Positions 1 to 7,978 of a DNA stretch of 64,000 nucleotides are shown in pieces. The stretch is from Mesorhizobium tamadayense (GTDB lineage Bacteria > Pseudomonadota > Alphaproteobacteria > Rhizobiales > Rhizobiaceae). Made by a program: the position numbers and the translations under genes. Each line of letters begins with the position of its first letter. Position 1 is the first letter of the stretch. The notes below the pieces were generated by a model, which did not search any database, was not told where the DNA came from, and was given only the letters and a program-made list of their open reading frames with translations. The DNA is taken from contig NZ_RQXT01000001.1 in assembly GCF_003863365.1 (NCBI RefSeq), positions 248,001-312,000 on the forward strand, in the 5' to 3' direction.

Positions 1-686
1 GCCTTGACCTTCGGCACTTCGGTTTCTGCGGCCTTCTCGCCGGGCTTGGCCGGATCGCCTTGGATCTTCTTCCGTTCGGCGCTGGCTTCGGCGCCGGGCG
101 TCGCCACCTGCTGCGACCAGAAATCCGGCGCGAATGGATCGCGATAGGATTCGCCGCCGGAGGCGCCGGTCGCCGGACCGGCGTTCTGAACGCCGCCTTC
201 ACCCTTGGCGCTGACATTCTGCATCACGCCGGTGTCGGTGGCGATCTCCGCAAGCACGGCATAGGGATCGGCAAACAGATGCTCGTCGGAAAGGTCCGAC
301 TTTTGCGAGGCCTCCTTCGTCTGCCTGCGGTCGGAGGAGCCGGCGCCGCCCTTGCCGTCCTCGCCGGCCTTGCTGGCGCCATCCTGCGGATTGTCGGCGG
401 TGAGACCAACCTTGCTCGGGCCGTCGCCAAGATCTTCCAGTCCCTTGCGGCTGGAATTGCGGTCGATCAGCTCGACCGGGTTGAAGTAACTGGCGACCGC
501 CGCCTTCGTCTGCTCGTTGGCGGCGTTGATCAGCCACATGACGAGAAAGAAGCACATCATGGCGGTCATGAAATCGGCAAAGGCTATCTTCCAGACGCCA
601 CCATGATGATCCTCGTCGTGGCCGTCGTGATTGCGCTTGACGATGATGATCTCGTGCCTGGGCTCACCGTGGTCGATGGCGGTCAT
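1..686 (-). CDS. motB: Flagellar motor stator protein MotB (partial, C-terminus beyond window edge)
   Basis: MotB pairs with MotA in the inner membrane to form the proton-driven stator. The reading frame from ATG at 686 is open to the edge (228 codons) with no stop. An N-terminal basic/His-rich stretch is followed by one membrane segment (about residues 34-53), in which Asp38 of the IAFADFMTAMM motif is the expected proton-accepting aspartate. A Pro/Lys/Glu-rich linker follows. The OmpA-like peptidoglycan-binding domain lies outside the window. The start overlaps the stop of the upstream FliH-like gene by 4 bp (ATGA), so the two are probably translationally coupled. MotA is encoded about 15 kb away in another operon, as in other rhizobia. 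Confidence 0.9.
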   Translation of the reverse strand, partial: MTAIDHGEPRHEIIIVKRNHDGHDEDHHGGVWKIAFADFMTAMMCFFLVMWLINAANEQTKAAVASYFNPVELIDRNSSRKGLEDLGDGPSKVGLTADNPQDGASKAGEDGKGGAGSSDRRQTKEASQKSDLSDEHLFADPYAVLAEIATDTGVMQNVSAKGEGGVQNAGPATGASGGESYRDPFAPDFWSQQVATPGAEASAERKKIQGDPAKPGEKAAETEVPKVK

Positions 687-1309
687 GACAGGACCTCCGA
701 CAAGGAAGCCGACCATTCGGTGATACGCGTCTCGAAGACCGTTTCATCGATGGTCACGGTCAGGTCGAAGCCGGCGGCTTCGGTGAAATCGAGATTGGCC
801 GCCCGGTCCCCAAGCGCTGCCTTCAGCGGCTCGAACAGCGACAGCGGCCCGCGCACCGCGATGCGCACGGCCTCGCTATCGGCAATCGCGGCGCTGATGG
901 TGCGGGCAAGGGCATCGAGCGAGCGCTTCTGCAGATCGTCGCTGACGATCCCGCCGATGATGCGGGCAATCGTGACGCCGGCAAGCTCGGCAACGCGCGC
1001 CTCCATGGCGTCGATGCGCGTCCTGACCGCCGCGCCGAGATCGCCTCCGAAGCTTTCCAGGAACGCTTTCGCCGCATCGTCATGGGCCTGGCGTTCGGCC
1101 TCGAGCGCCGCCTCGTGGGCGGCCGCGAGCCGCGCCTCGAGTGCTGCTTCCGCATCGGCCACCGCCTCGGCGATCAGCGCACCGATGTCGGCCTGCGGCG
1201 GGGATGCCTCCGGCATGCGCTCGATGTCAGGCGACGCCGGTGCCTGGCCGGCGCGCGGGGCGCGCGAACCGAAATCAGGCAGGAGATCGAAAAGGGCTCC
1301 CGAAGCCAT
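683..1309 (-). CDS. FliH-like flagellar export apparatus protein
   Basis: A 208-residue soluble protein with a long Ala/Glu-rich, coiled-coil-prone segment (about residues 40-100) and a compact C-terminal half. This is the general architecture of FliH, the cytoplasmic regulator of the export ATPase FliI. Its place directly after fliF (3-bp gap) and overlapping motB supports a flagellar role. No other fliH candidate is visible beside fliI in this window. Sequence conservation in FliH is low, so the name rests on architecture and context rather than on a diagnostic motif. Confidence 0.6.
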   Translation of the reverse strand: MASGALFDLLPDFGSRAPRAGQAPASPDIERMPEASPPQADIGALIAEAVADAEAALEARLAAAHEAALEAERQAHDDAAKAFLESFGGDLGAAVRTRIDAMEARVAELAGVTIARIIGGIVSDDLQKRSLDALARTISAAIADSEAVRIAVRGPLSLFEPLKAALGDRAANLDFTEAAGFDLTVTIDETVFETRITEWSASLSEVLS

Positions 1310-1312
1310 GGC

Positions 1313-2971
1313 TTAACCCGCGGCTTCCGGGGCGGCCGCCCATTTGCGCAGAATTTGGGCGGTGCGTTCCTCATTGAAGTCGACCATACGTGCCAGCCGT
1401 TCCTGCGGCGCGGGCCTGATCTTCTGGCGCAGGTCGTCGAGCGGGGTGGTGCCCGGGCGGGCGCCCGACAGGGCGCCGATCGGCGTGTCGGCGGCGATCG
1501 CGGCCACCGGCGCGTCAGGCGTCGGCAGCGAGCGCTGGACATCGTCGAAGCTCGGGCCGGCGATGGGCGCGGGCTTCGCCGATGCCGTCAGCGCGGTCGC
1601 CATCGGCCGCAGGCCGAAGAAAGCGACGAGGAAGACGACGACGATGAAGGCGCCGGCGTTGATGAGGGTGCCTGTATAGGTGCCGATCGAGGCGAGGACG
1701 CCCGGCTGGTCGATCGGCTCGCCGTCCAGCCCGTCGATGAACTCGACCGCCGAGACGTCGATGATGTCACCGCGCTTATCGTCGAAGCCGGTGGCCGACG
1801 CCACCATCTTCTGGATATCGGCGACGCGCTTGGCGATCTGCTCCGGCGTTGCGTCCTTGCCGAGAATGGTCTTGAGCCGACCTTGGTTGACGACGACGGC
1901 GATCGACATCTTGGTCACCGAATAGCCGTTGGAGACGGTGGCGATCTTCTTGGAGTTGATCTCGTAATTGGTGATCTCTTCCTTGCGGTCGTTCTGCGAG
2001 GTGGACTGAGGTCCTTCGGTCGTGGTCGTTTGCGTCTCGGGCAGGTTCTGCTCGACGCTGGTCGGGGTCGAGGCCTGCTTCTGGTTGCTGGCCTCGTTGG
2101 TGCGCACCGACTGCACCGAACGCTCGACGCGGGATTCGGGATCGAAGATGGTTTCTTCGGTCTGGCGGGTGTCGGTGTTGACATCGGCCTTGACGCTGGC
2201 GCGGAAATTGTCGGGGCCGAGGTAAGGCGTCAGCGCGCGGCGAATGTTATCGCCGATCTGCGCCTCGACCGTCTGCTCGACGCCGAGCGTGCGGGCGGCG
2301 CTGGTGTTGGAGGTGTCGTCGCCGGCGGCGAGCAGGTTGCCGTTGGAATCGAGCACGGTGACCTTGTCGGCCGACAGGCCGGGAACCGCCGCGGCGACGA
2401 GGTGGCGGATCGACTGCGCGCTCTTCTCGGCATCGACGCCGGCATAGCGGATCACCACCGAGGCCGAAGGCTGCTGCTCGTCGCGGCGGAAATTGGCGCG
2501 CTCGGACATGACGATGTGGACGCGCGCCGCCTTGACGCCGGCGATCGACTGGATGGTGCGCGCGATCTCGCCTTCCAGCGCGCGCACGCGGGTGATCTGC
2601 TGCATGAAAGACGTCAGGCCGAGCGAGCCGACATTGTCGAACAGCTCGTAGCCGGCGTTGGCGCTGGTCGGCAGGCCTTTCTCGGCGAGCAGCATGCGCG
2701 CCTGCGCCGTGGTGCCGGCCGGCACCAGCACCGACGTCCCGTCGGCGCCGACATCGAAGCCGATGCCGGCTTCGCCCAGCACCAGGCCGATCTGGTTCAC
2801 GTCCGAGCGGTCGAGCCCAACATAGAGCGTCTCGTAAGCCGGACGGTTGAGATAGACAGAGGCGACACCGATGACGGCCATGACCAGCGCGGCGATGCCG
2901 CCCATGAGAGCGAGACGCCTGACGCCGAAACCCCGGAGGTTCGCGATGAGGCTCTGGATCTGTTCCGGCAC
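1313..2971 (-). CDS. fliF: Flagellar MS-ring protein FliF
   Basis: FliF forms the inner-membrane MS ring on which the rotor and export gate assemble. The 552-residue protein has an N-terminal membrane segment (about 20-42), YscJ-like ring-building domains in the periplasmic part, a low-complexity Thr/Gln/Ser region near 300-330, and a second membrane segment near 440-460. The conserved start of the mature domain (RPAYETLYVGL) is clear. The C-terminal cytoplasmic tail (ERLARMVDFNEERTAQILRKW) is the FliG-binding region. In S. meliloti fliF lies beside visN/visR; here it heads a separate fliF-fliH-motB group. Confidence 0.96.
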   Translation of the reverse strand: MPEQIQSLIANLRGFGVRRLALMGGIAALVMAVIGVASVYLNRPAYETLYVGLDRSDVNQIGLVLGEAGIGFDVGADGTSVLVPAGTTAQARMLLAEKGLPTSANAGYELFDNVGSLGLTSFMQQITRVRALEGEIARTIQSIAGVKAARVHIVMSERANFRRDEQQPSASVVIRYAGVDAEKSAQSIRHLVAAAVPGLSADKVTVLDSNGNLLAAGDDTSNTSAARTLGVEQTVEAQIGDNIRRALTPYLGPDNFRASVKADVNTDTRQTEETIFDPESRVERSVQSVRTNEASNQKQASTPTSVEQNLPETQTTTTEGPQSTSQNDRKEEITNYEINSKKIATVSNGYSVTKMSIAVVVNQGRLKTILGKDATPEQIAKRVADIQKMVASATGFDDKRGDIIDVSAVEFIDGLDGEPIDQPGVLASIGTYTGTLINAGAFIVVVFLVAFFGLRPMATALTASAKPAPIAGPSFDDVQRSLPTPDAPVAAIAADTPIGALSGARPGTTPLDDLRQKIRPAPQERLARMVDFNEERTAQILRKWAAAPEAAG

Positions 2972-3099
2972 GATTCAACCGCTCCCAGCATGACTGTCCG
3001 CCGGAAGACTAGACCGCGAAGCTTGTGCGAGGATGATAGCGCGCGCCGCCAAGCACCACGCGGCACCCGGAAAGCACGGAAGCAGCAATCCGACGCGCA

Positions 3100-3128
3100 A
3101 GAAACAAGGCCGCGCCCAAGACGCGGCC
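3100..3128 (-). terminator. Rho-independent terminator of the first flagellin gene
   Basis: Read on the minus strand, 35 bases after the flagellin stop, a GGCCGCG/CGCGGCC stem (7 bp, 7-nt loop) is followed by TTGTTTCTT. It lies between the flagellin and fliF and would isolate the strongly expressed flagellin transcript. Confidence 0.7.
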
Positions 3129-3162
3129 CTGCGATGGAAGGGTCCCTGCTTCAGCCCGACTA

Positions 3163-4047
3163 TCAGCTCTTGAACAGGGCCAGGATAGACTGCGAGTTGC
3201 CGTTGGCGATCGACAGCGCCTGGATGCCGAGCTGCTGCTGCACCTGGAGGGCCTGCAGGCGGGTCGATTCCTTGTTCATGTCGGCGTCGACCAGGGCGCC
3301 GACGCCCTTGTCGATCGAGTCCGAGAGGTTGGAGAGGAAGCTCTTCTGCGTGTCGATGCGCGACTTGGCGGCGCCGAGATAGGCAGCGCCCGTGGAGAGC
3401 TTGGCAAGCGCAGTTTCAACACTGGCAAGCGCGGTGTCGATATTGGCGTCGGAGACAGCGGCGGCGCTCGGATCGAAGAAGCCCGTGGCGAGCAGGCCGC
3501 CGACGATGCCGCCGGTGCCGGCGACGTCGAGAACCTGCGTGTCGGCGGACTTGACTGTGATGGTGTCGATGGAAACCGTCGTGCCGGTGCGGTTGTATGA
3601 AGCGACGATCTGCAGGTCGGAAGCGGTGGTGCCGTCGTTCCGCAGGAGATTGGAGCCTGCATAGCTGGCGTTGGTGACCGACGATTTGATCTGGTCCTGG
3701 ATGGCCTTGATTTCGGTGGCGATCTTCTGCTGGTTGTCCTGGCTGGCGCCGCGGGCGGTGACCAGCTTGGTCTTGATCGCGTCGACCTGATCCTTGATTT
3801 GGGTGATGGCGGTGTAGGCGGTGTCGACCTTGCCGGCGCCGAGGCCGAGCGCGTCCTGGACGGCCGAGAGCGCCTGGTTGTCTGACCGCATCGAGGTGGC
3901 GATCGACCAGTAGGCGGCGTTGTCGGAAGCGGTGGCGACACGATAGCCGGTCGAGATGCGGCCCTGTGTGGTTTCAAGCGCCTTGTTGGTGGCGTTGAGG
4001 CTCTGCAGCGCGGTCAGCGCGGCGGCGTTGGTCATGATACTTGCCAA
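3163..4047 (-). CDS. Flagellin (first copy)
   Basis: Structural subunit of the flagellar filament, secreted by the flagellar export apparatus. The D0/D1 N-terminal block (ALTALQSLN, ISTGYRVATASDNAAYW) and C-terminal block (LVDADMNKESTRLQALQVQQQLG) are intact, and the variable middle is short. I place the start at TTG 4047, which gives Met-Ala-Ser-Ile-Met-Thr-Asn. This has an AAGGGG ribosome site 6 bases upstream and gives 294 residues, exactly the length and N-terminus pattern of the second flagellin. An ATG at 4035 is the alternative; a GTG at 4074 adds an unrelated extension. The two flagellins are very similar and probably co-polymerise. Confidence 0.93.
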   Translation of the reverse strand: MASIMTNAAALTALQSLNATNKALETTQGRISTGYRVATASDNAAYWSIATSMRSDNQALSAVQDALGLGAGKVDTAYTAITQIKDQVDAIKTKLVTARGASQDNQQKIATEIKAIQDQIKSSVTNASYAGSNLLRNDGTTASDLQIVASYNRTGTTVSIDTITVKSADTQVLDVAGTGGIVGGLLATGFFDPSAAAVSDANIDTALASVETALAKLSTGAAYLGAAKSRIDTQKSFLSNLSDSIDKGVGALVDADMNKESTRLQALQVQQQLGIQALSIANGNSQSILALFKS

Positions 4048-4174
4048 GATACACCCCTTCTCAAAGCCAGGCACGCCTCGCGCATGCCGGTCAACTCTCT
4101 GGCGGGGGCGTCATGCCTGTCGACCACCGGTCGGCCCGTCATAGCGATTGGTTAACCATAACTAGCGCGTCACG

Positions 4175-4190
4175 GTTAATGGCGCGTTAA
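4175..4190 (-). promoter_or_regulatory. Candidate CtrA-type box upstream of the first flagellin
   Basis: On the minus strand the sequence reads TTAA, seven bases, TTAAC. This matches the TTAA-N7-TTAAC recognition pattern of the alphaproteobacterial cell-cycle regulator CtrA, and lies about 130-140 bp upstream of the flagellin start. A GGTTAACC palindrome sits just downstream at 4150-4157. Functional use is inferred from the motif alone. Confidence 0.4.
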
Positions 4191-4261
4191 AGCCTGCCTT
4201 AAAACCGCGATGCGGTCGTATTTCTTAAGGGAAGAGGCGCGCCTGCGAGGGCGGTGGCAAC

Positions 4262-4294
4262 GAAAATCGGGCCGCGCTGATGGCGCGGCCCGAT
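4262..4294 (-). terminator. Rho-independent terminator of the second flagellin gene
   Basis: Minus-strand stem ATCGGGCCGCGC/GCGCGGCCCGAT, 12 bp perfect with a 5-nt loop, followed by TTTTCG, 27 bases after the flagellin stop. It is the strongest terminator-like structure in the window. Confidence 0.85.
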
Positions 4295-4320
4295 CCGGAT
4301 GACTGAAGTTCGCTGGGTGA

Positions 4321-5205
4321 TCAGCCGCGGAAGAGCGACAGGATCGACTGCGAGTTGCCGTTGGCGATCGACAGCGCCTGGATGCCGAGCTGCTGCTGGA
4401 CCTGAAGGGCCTGCAGGCGGGTCGATTCCTTGTTCATGTCGGCGTCGACGAGGGAGCCGACGCCCTTGTCGATCGAGTCCGACAGGTTCGACAGGAAGCT
4501 CTTCTGGGTGTCGATGCGCGACTTGGCGGCGCCGAGCGAGGCGGCGCCGGTGGACAGCTTGCCGAGCGCGGTTTCAACGCTGCCGAGCGCGGTGTCGATG
4601 GCAGTATCCGCAACAGCAGCGGCGCTCGGATCGAAGAAGGTCGTGGCGAGCAGGCCGCCGACGATACCGCCCGTGCCGGCGACGTCGAGGACCTGCGTGT
4701 CGGCGGACTTGACGTTGATCGTGTCGATGGTGACGGTCGCGCCGGTGCGGTTGTAGGAAGCGACGATCTTCAGGTCGGAAGCCGCCGTGCCGTCATTCTG
4801 GAGCAGGTTCGAGCCGGCGAAGTTGGCGTTGGTGACCGACGACTTGATCTGCGCCTGGATGGCGTTGATTTCGGTCGCGATCTTCTGCTGGTCTTCCTTG
4901 CTGGCGCCGCGGGCGGTCACCAGCTTGGTCTTGATCAGGTCGACCTGGTCCTTGATGTCGTTGATGGCGGTGTAGGCGGTGTCGACCTTGCCGGCGCCGA
5001 GGCCGAGCGAGTCCTGAACGGCCGAGAGCGCCTTGTTGTCGGACTTCATCGACGTGGCGATCGACCAGTAAGCGGCGTTGTCGCTGGCCGTGGCGACACG
5101 GTAGCCGGTCGAAATGCGCGACTGGGTTATCTCGAGCTGCTTGTTGGTGTTGTTCAAGCTCTGCAGGGCTGTGAGCGCAGCAGAATTGGTCATGATACTG
5201 GACAT
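4321..5205 (-). CDS. Flagellin (second copy)
   Basis: A 294-residue filament subunit that starts MSSIMTNSAALTALQSLN. It is highly similar to the flagellin immediately downstream along its whole length, with differences concentrated in scattered positions. It has the same conserved terminal helices that form the filament core. It lies next after fliP on the same strand, the position of flaA in S. meliloti, but is separated by a 217-bp leader/promoter region and ends at its own strong terminator, so it is probably monocistronic. AAGG lies about 12 bases before the ATG. Confidence 0.95.
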   Translation of the reverse strand: MSSIMTNSAALTALQSLNNTNKQLEITQSRISTGYRVATASDNAAYWSIATSMKSDNKALSAVQDSLGLGAGKVDTAYTAINDIKDQVDLIKTKLVTARGASKEDQQKIATEINAIQAQIKSSVTNANFAGSNLLQNDGTAASDLKIVASYNRTGATVTIDTINVKSADTQVLDVAGTGGIVGGLLATTFFDPSAAAVADTAIDTALGSVETALGKLSTGAASLGAAKSRIDTQKSFLSNLSDSIDKGVGSLVDADMNKESTRLQALQVQQQLGIQALSIANGNSQSILSLFRG

Positions 5206-5242
5206 GGCTACTCGTACCTTGTTTTTACGCGTGTTTTTTTGA

Positions 5243-5263
5243 CATACCGGCTTGTCCGGTATG
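5243..5263 (-). promoter_or_regulatory. Inverted repeat in the second flagellin leader
   Basis: CATACCGG and CCGGTATG form a perfect 8-bp inverted repeat with a 5-base spacer, 38-58 bp upstream of the flagellin ATG. There is no T-tract after it in either direction, so it is not a terminator. It could be an operator or an RNA stem in the 5' leader. No equivalent is visible before the other flagellin. Confidence 0.5.
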
Positions 5264-5422
5264 ACGGTGCGGCATCATGCCAATGATCGCTGAGACCCGA
5301 TCACCCGCCATCTGGGGGACTATGGCGGGCAACTTCCTACCAAACGGCTAAACTGGACGGTTAATCGAAAATATATTGGACGAAACTGGAGCGATGCATT
5401 TGCCGCGTCGCCGGCGGGACGG

Positions 5423-6154
5423 TCAGGTAAAGGACCGGACCAGGCTGCCGACCAGAAGGTTCCAGCCGTCGATCAACACGAAAAACAGGATCTTGAACGG
5501 CAGGGAAACCACCGTCGGCGGCAGCATCATCATACCCATCGCCATGGTGACGGTGGCGACGATGAGGTCGATCACCAGGAACGGCAGCACGATTAGAAAA
5601 CCGATCTCGAAGCCGCGCCTGATCTCCGAGATCATGAAGGCGGGCACCAGAATGCGCAGGTCGACGGTCTCGCGCGAGACGGTCTGGCCGCGCTCGCGGG
5701 CGAGATCGGCAAAGAGGTCGAAATCCTTGTCGCGCACATTGTGCAGCATGAAGCCGCGGAACGGATCCGATATCTTCTCGAAGGCCTCTGTCTGGGTGAT
5801 CTGATTGTCCATCAGCGGCTTGACGCCCGTGTTCCAGGCCTGGTCGAAGGTCGGCGCCATGACATAGAAGGTCATGAACAGCGACAGCGAGATCAGGATC
5901 AGGTTGGCGGGCGTCGACTGCAGGCCGATGCCGGCGCGCAGGATCGAGAAGGCGATGACGAAGCGGGTGAAGCTCGTCACCATGATCAGCAGGCCCGGAG
6001 CCACCGAAAGCACGGTGAGCAGGCCGAACATCTGGATGAGGTAGCCGACCGTGGTGCCGTCGGCCTTGCCGATGCCGCCGAGATCGAGCTGCTGGGCCGC
6101 GGCGATTGAGGTTGTGACGACGACGAGCGCCGTGGCGATGAGGAATTTTCTCAT
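5423..6154 (-). CDS. fliP: Flagellar export gate protein FliP
   Basis: FliP forms the core of the flagellar type III export gate with FliQ and FliR. The 243-residue protein starts with a cleavable signal-like segment (MRKFLIATALVVV), followed by membrane segments near 40-70, 80-105 and 180-240. The family signatures TSFTRFVIAFSILR and SEIRRGFEIGF are present. Its ATG overlaps the fliL stop by 4 bp. It is the last gene of the long minus-strand flagellar operon; fliQ and fliR are not in the window. Confidence 0.96.
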   Translation of the reverse strand: MRKFLIATALVVVTTSIAAAQQLDLGGIGKADGTTVGYLIQMFGLLTVLSVAPGLLIMVTSFTRFVIAFSILRAGIGLQSTPANLILISLSLFMTFYVMAPTFDQAWNTGVKPLMDNQITQTEAFEKISDPFRGFMLHNVRDKDFDLFADLARERGQTVSRETVDLRILVPAFMISEIRRGFEIGFLIVLPFLVIDLIVATVTMAMGMMMLPPTVVSLPFKILFFVLIDGWNLLVGSLVRSFT

Positions 6155-6645
6155 TCGAGCAGCATCGTCCTGATGAGAACCTGTTTGGCGTGGCCGCCGC
6201 TGCGCAGCGCCGCGCGCTCATCGAGATCGGCCTTGAGATGCTGGTAGCCGCTGGCGCCTTCGATCTGATGCATCTTCAGCGTGCGAACGTATGCGAGAAG
6301 GTCCTGATGGATCTGCTCGGTCATTTCCGGCGGCTGCGGCGCGTCATAGAGCACCGATGCCTCCAGTCTTATCCAGACTTCGCTGGGCGAGGCGAGATTG
6401 GTCGTAATCGGCGCCAGCTGAACCACGGCAGGTCCGGCAACCGGCTTGCCGGCGTCGACGGTTTTCTCCGGGCTGCCGGCGTTCTCCGGTGCGGCAGGAA
6501 CCGGCGCCGGCGCCTCTCCCTGCTTGAGATAGCCGCCGGAAACCCAGCCCATGCCGACGGCTGCGCCCGTCATGACGAGGAGCGCGGCGAGTTGGATCAC
6601 CAGGGAGGGTCCCCTCTTGGGCTGTGCCTGCTCGACATTTGCCAC
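6151..6645 (-). CDS. fliL: Flagellar basal body-associated protein FliL
   Basis: FliL is a single-span inner-membrane protein that surrounds and assists the stator. The 164-residue protein has one membrane segment near residues 16-38 (VIQLAALLVMTGAAVGMGW), a Pro/Ala-rich linker and a C-terminal periplasmic domain with the typical YVRTLKMHQIEG segment. The start is GTG at 6645 with GGAGAG about 9 bases upstream; no in-frame ATG nearby fits better. It is coupled to fliP by a 4-bp overlap and lies 18 bp after flgH. Confidence 0.92.
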   Translation of the reverse strand: MANVEQAQPKRGPSLVIQLAALLVMTGAAVGMGWVSGGYLKQGEAPAPVPAAPENAGSPEKTVDAGKPVAGPAVVQLAPITTNLASPSEVWIRLEASVLYDAPQPPEMTEQIHQDLLAYVRTLKMHQIEGASGYQHLKADLDERAALRSGGHAKQVLIRTMLLE

Positions 6646-6663
6646 GACAGCGCTCTCCCCGAC

Positions 6664-7368
6664 CTAGAAAGGAAGAACCTGGTCGAGGATCTGCTGGCCG
6701 TAGGCCGGCTGCTGGACCTCGCTCACGCGGCCGCGGCCGCCATAGGAGATACGTGCCTCGGCGATACGCTCGTAGGGGATCGTGTTTTCGGCGCCGATAT
6801 CGGAGGGACGTACCATGCCGGCGATGGTGAGGACCCGAAGCTCGTAATTGACCCGCACTTCCTGCGAGCCCCTGATCATCAGATTGCCGTTGGGCAGCAC
6901 TCCGGTGACGACGGCGGCGACGTTGAGCTCGAGATTTTCGGAGCGCTTGATCTCGCCGTCGGCGTTGGTCTCGGTGCTGGAGCTCAAGCCGGCATCGCCC
7001 TTGCCGCTGGTGCTCGCGTCCTCCCAGCCGAGGGCGATGTCATAGCCGAGCTTGCGCGCCGCGGTGCGGCTCCTGTCGTTCTGGTTCTTGAAATTGGCCT
7101 TGTCGTTGAGCTTGATGTTGACGGTCAGGATGTCGCCTTCCTGCAGCGCCCGCGGATCGGTGAAAAGCCGGCTCTGCCGATCGTCCCACAGCGAGAACTT
7201 CTTCACCGGCGGCGCCGGCGGTTCGGGATAGCTGTAGGGCGCAGCTCCGTCATTGCCGATGCCGGAACCGACCGGCGAGAGCGCAGGCTCCCGGCCGACC
7301 TCCTTGAGGTCGGTGCCGCAGCCGGACAGTGCCGTCGCCGCGACAAGGACGAGCAATTTCAACTTCAT
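6664..7368 (-). CDS. flgH: Flagellar L-ring lipoprotein FlgH
   Basis: FlgH builds the outer-membrane L ring around the rod. The N-terminus is a lipoprotein signal with lipobox LSGC (Cys16). The family core is present: LFTDPRALQEGDILTVNI near 79-96, EVRVNYELRVLTIAGMVRP and ISYGGRGRVSEVQQP. Length (234) is normal. The start overlaps the motE stop by 4 bp. Confidence 0.96.
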   Translation of the reverse strand: MKLKLLVLVAATALSGCGTDLKEVGREPALSPVGSGIGNDGAAPYSYPEPPAPPVKKFSLWDDRQSRLFTDPRALQEGDILTVNIKLNDKANFKNQNDRSRTAARKLGYDIALGWEDASTSGKGDAGLSSSTETNADGEIKRSENLELNVAAVVTGVLPNGNLMIRGSQEVRVNYELRVLTIAGMVRPSDIGAENTIPYERIAEARISYGGRGRVSEVQQPAYGQQILDQVLPF

Positions 7369-7970
7369 GACGGATCAACCCTTCGCGCCGCGCTGGCCAT
7401 GATGCCGGTGAGCGCCGCCGCCGCCTTCTGGTCCATTTCGTTGAGGATGACGCCGGCCTTGCGCGCATCGAGCTTCATCAGGATGGCCGCCGCGAGCTCG
7501 GCATTGACCATCGCCAGGCGCTCGGCCGCGGCGTCGGGCTTCATGCCGGCATAGATCTTGACCACGCTGTCCTCGGCGCGCGCCAGGAACACCTCGCGGC
7601 GCTTCAGCCATTGCTCGTACTCGGCCCGCTTGTCCTCCAGCGCCTTCATGCGCTGGTCGATGCCGGCCTGGAGCTGCTTCAGCTCCTCGGCCTGCAAGGC
7701 GTAGCGGCGGTCGCGAGCCGCATCGGCGATGTTGGAGCAGAAGCGCTGGATCTCGCTTTCGTCCGGCGCCTTTTCGCGCGTGAGCTGGGCCGGCTGAGCC
7801 GGCGCCTGTCCGCCGGGCAGCACCTGGCGGACTTCATCCGCGCGGCTGGCGGTGCCGCCCGCCAGCGCAACGACTGCGGCAGCGGCGAGGAGGCTCATTC
7901 CAAGATGAAGTCTCTGGCCAGGATGAAGTCCCGGGCGACGATGCGTTCTTGAGGAGAAAAGCTCGATCAT
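7365..7970 (-). CDS. motE: MotE, periplasmic chaperone-like motility protein
   Basis: MotE is a rhizobial motility protein thought to act as a periplasmic chaperone for MotC. The 201-residue protein has a signal segment (about residues 25-45), a charged helical region around 90-130 and a C-terminal MgtE-N-like domain (IYAGMKPDAAAERLA). The ATG at 7970 leaves a long Arg/His-rich n-region; the internal ATG at 7898, right at the hydrophobic stretch, is a credible alternative start. It lies between flgI and flgH, as in Sinorhizobium. Confidence 0.88.
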   Translation of the reverse strand: MIELFSSRTHRRPGLHPGQRLHLGMSLLAAAAVVALAGGTASRADEVRQVLPGGQAPAQPAQLTREKAPDESEIQRFCSNIADAARDRRYALQAEELKQLQAGIDQRMKALEDKRAEYEQWLKRREVFLARAEDSVVKIYAGMKPDAAAERLAMVNAELAAAILMKLDARKAGVILNEMDQKAAAALTGIMASAARRVDPS

Positions 7971-7978
7971 CGGCGTGC

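Noticed and set aside
60..3382. Long plus-strand open frames opposite motB, fliH and fliF
   Set aside because: They are Arg/Gly/Asp-rich antisense frames caused by high GC; the minus strand carries clear flagellar proteins throughout.
5206..5422. A second CtrA box before the other flagellin
   Set aside because: TTAACC and TTTAG are present but the spacing (8) and the second half-site do not match the TTAA-N7-TTAA pattern.
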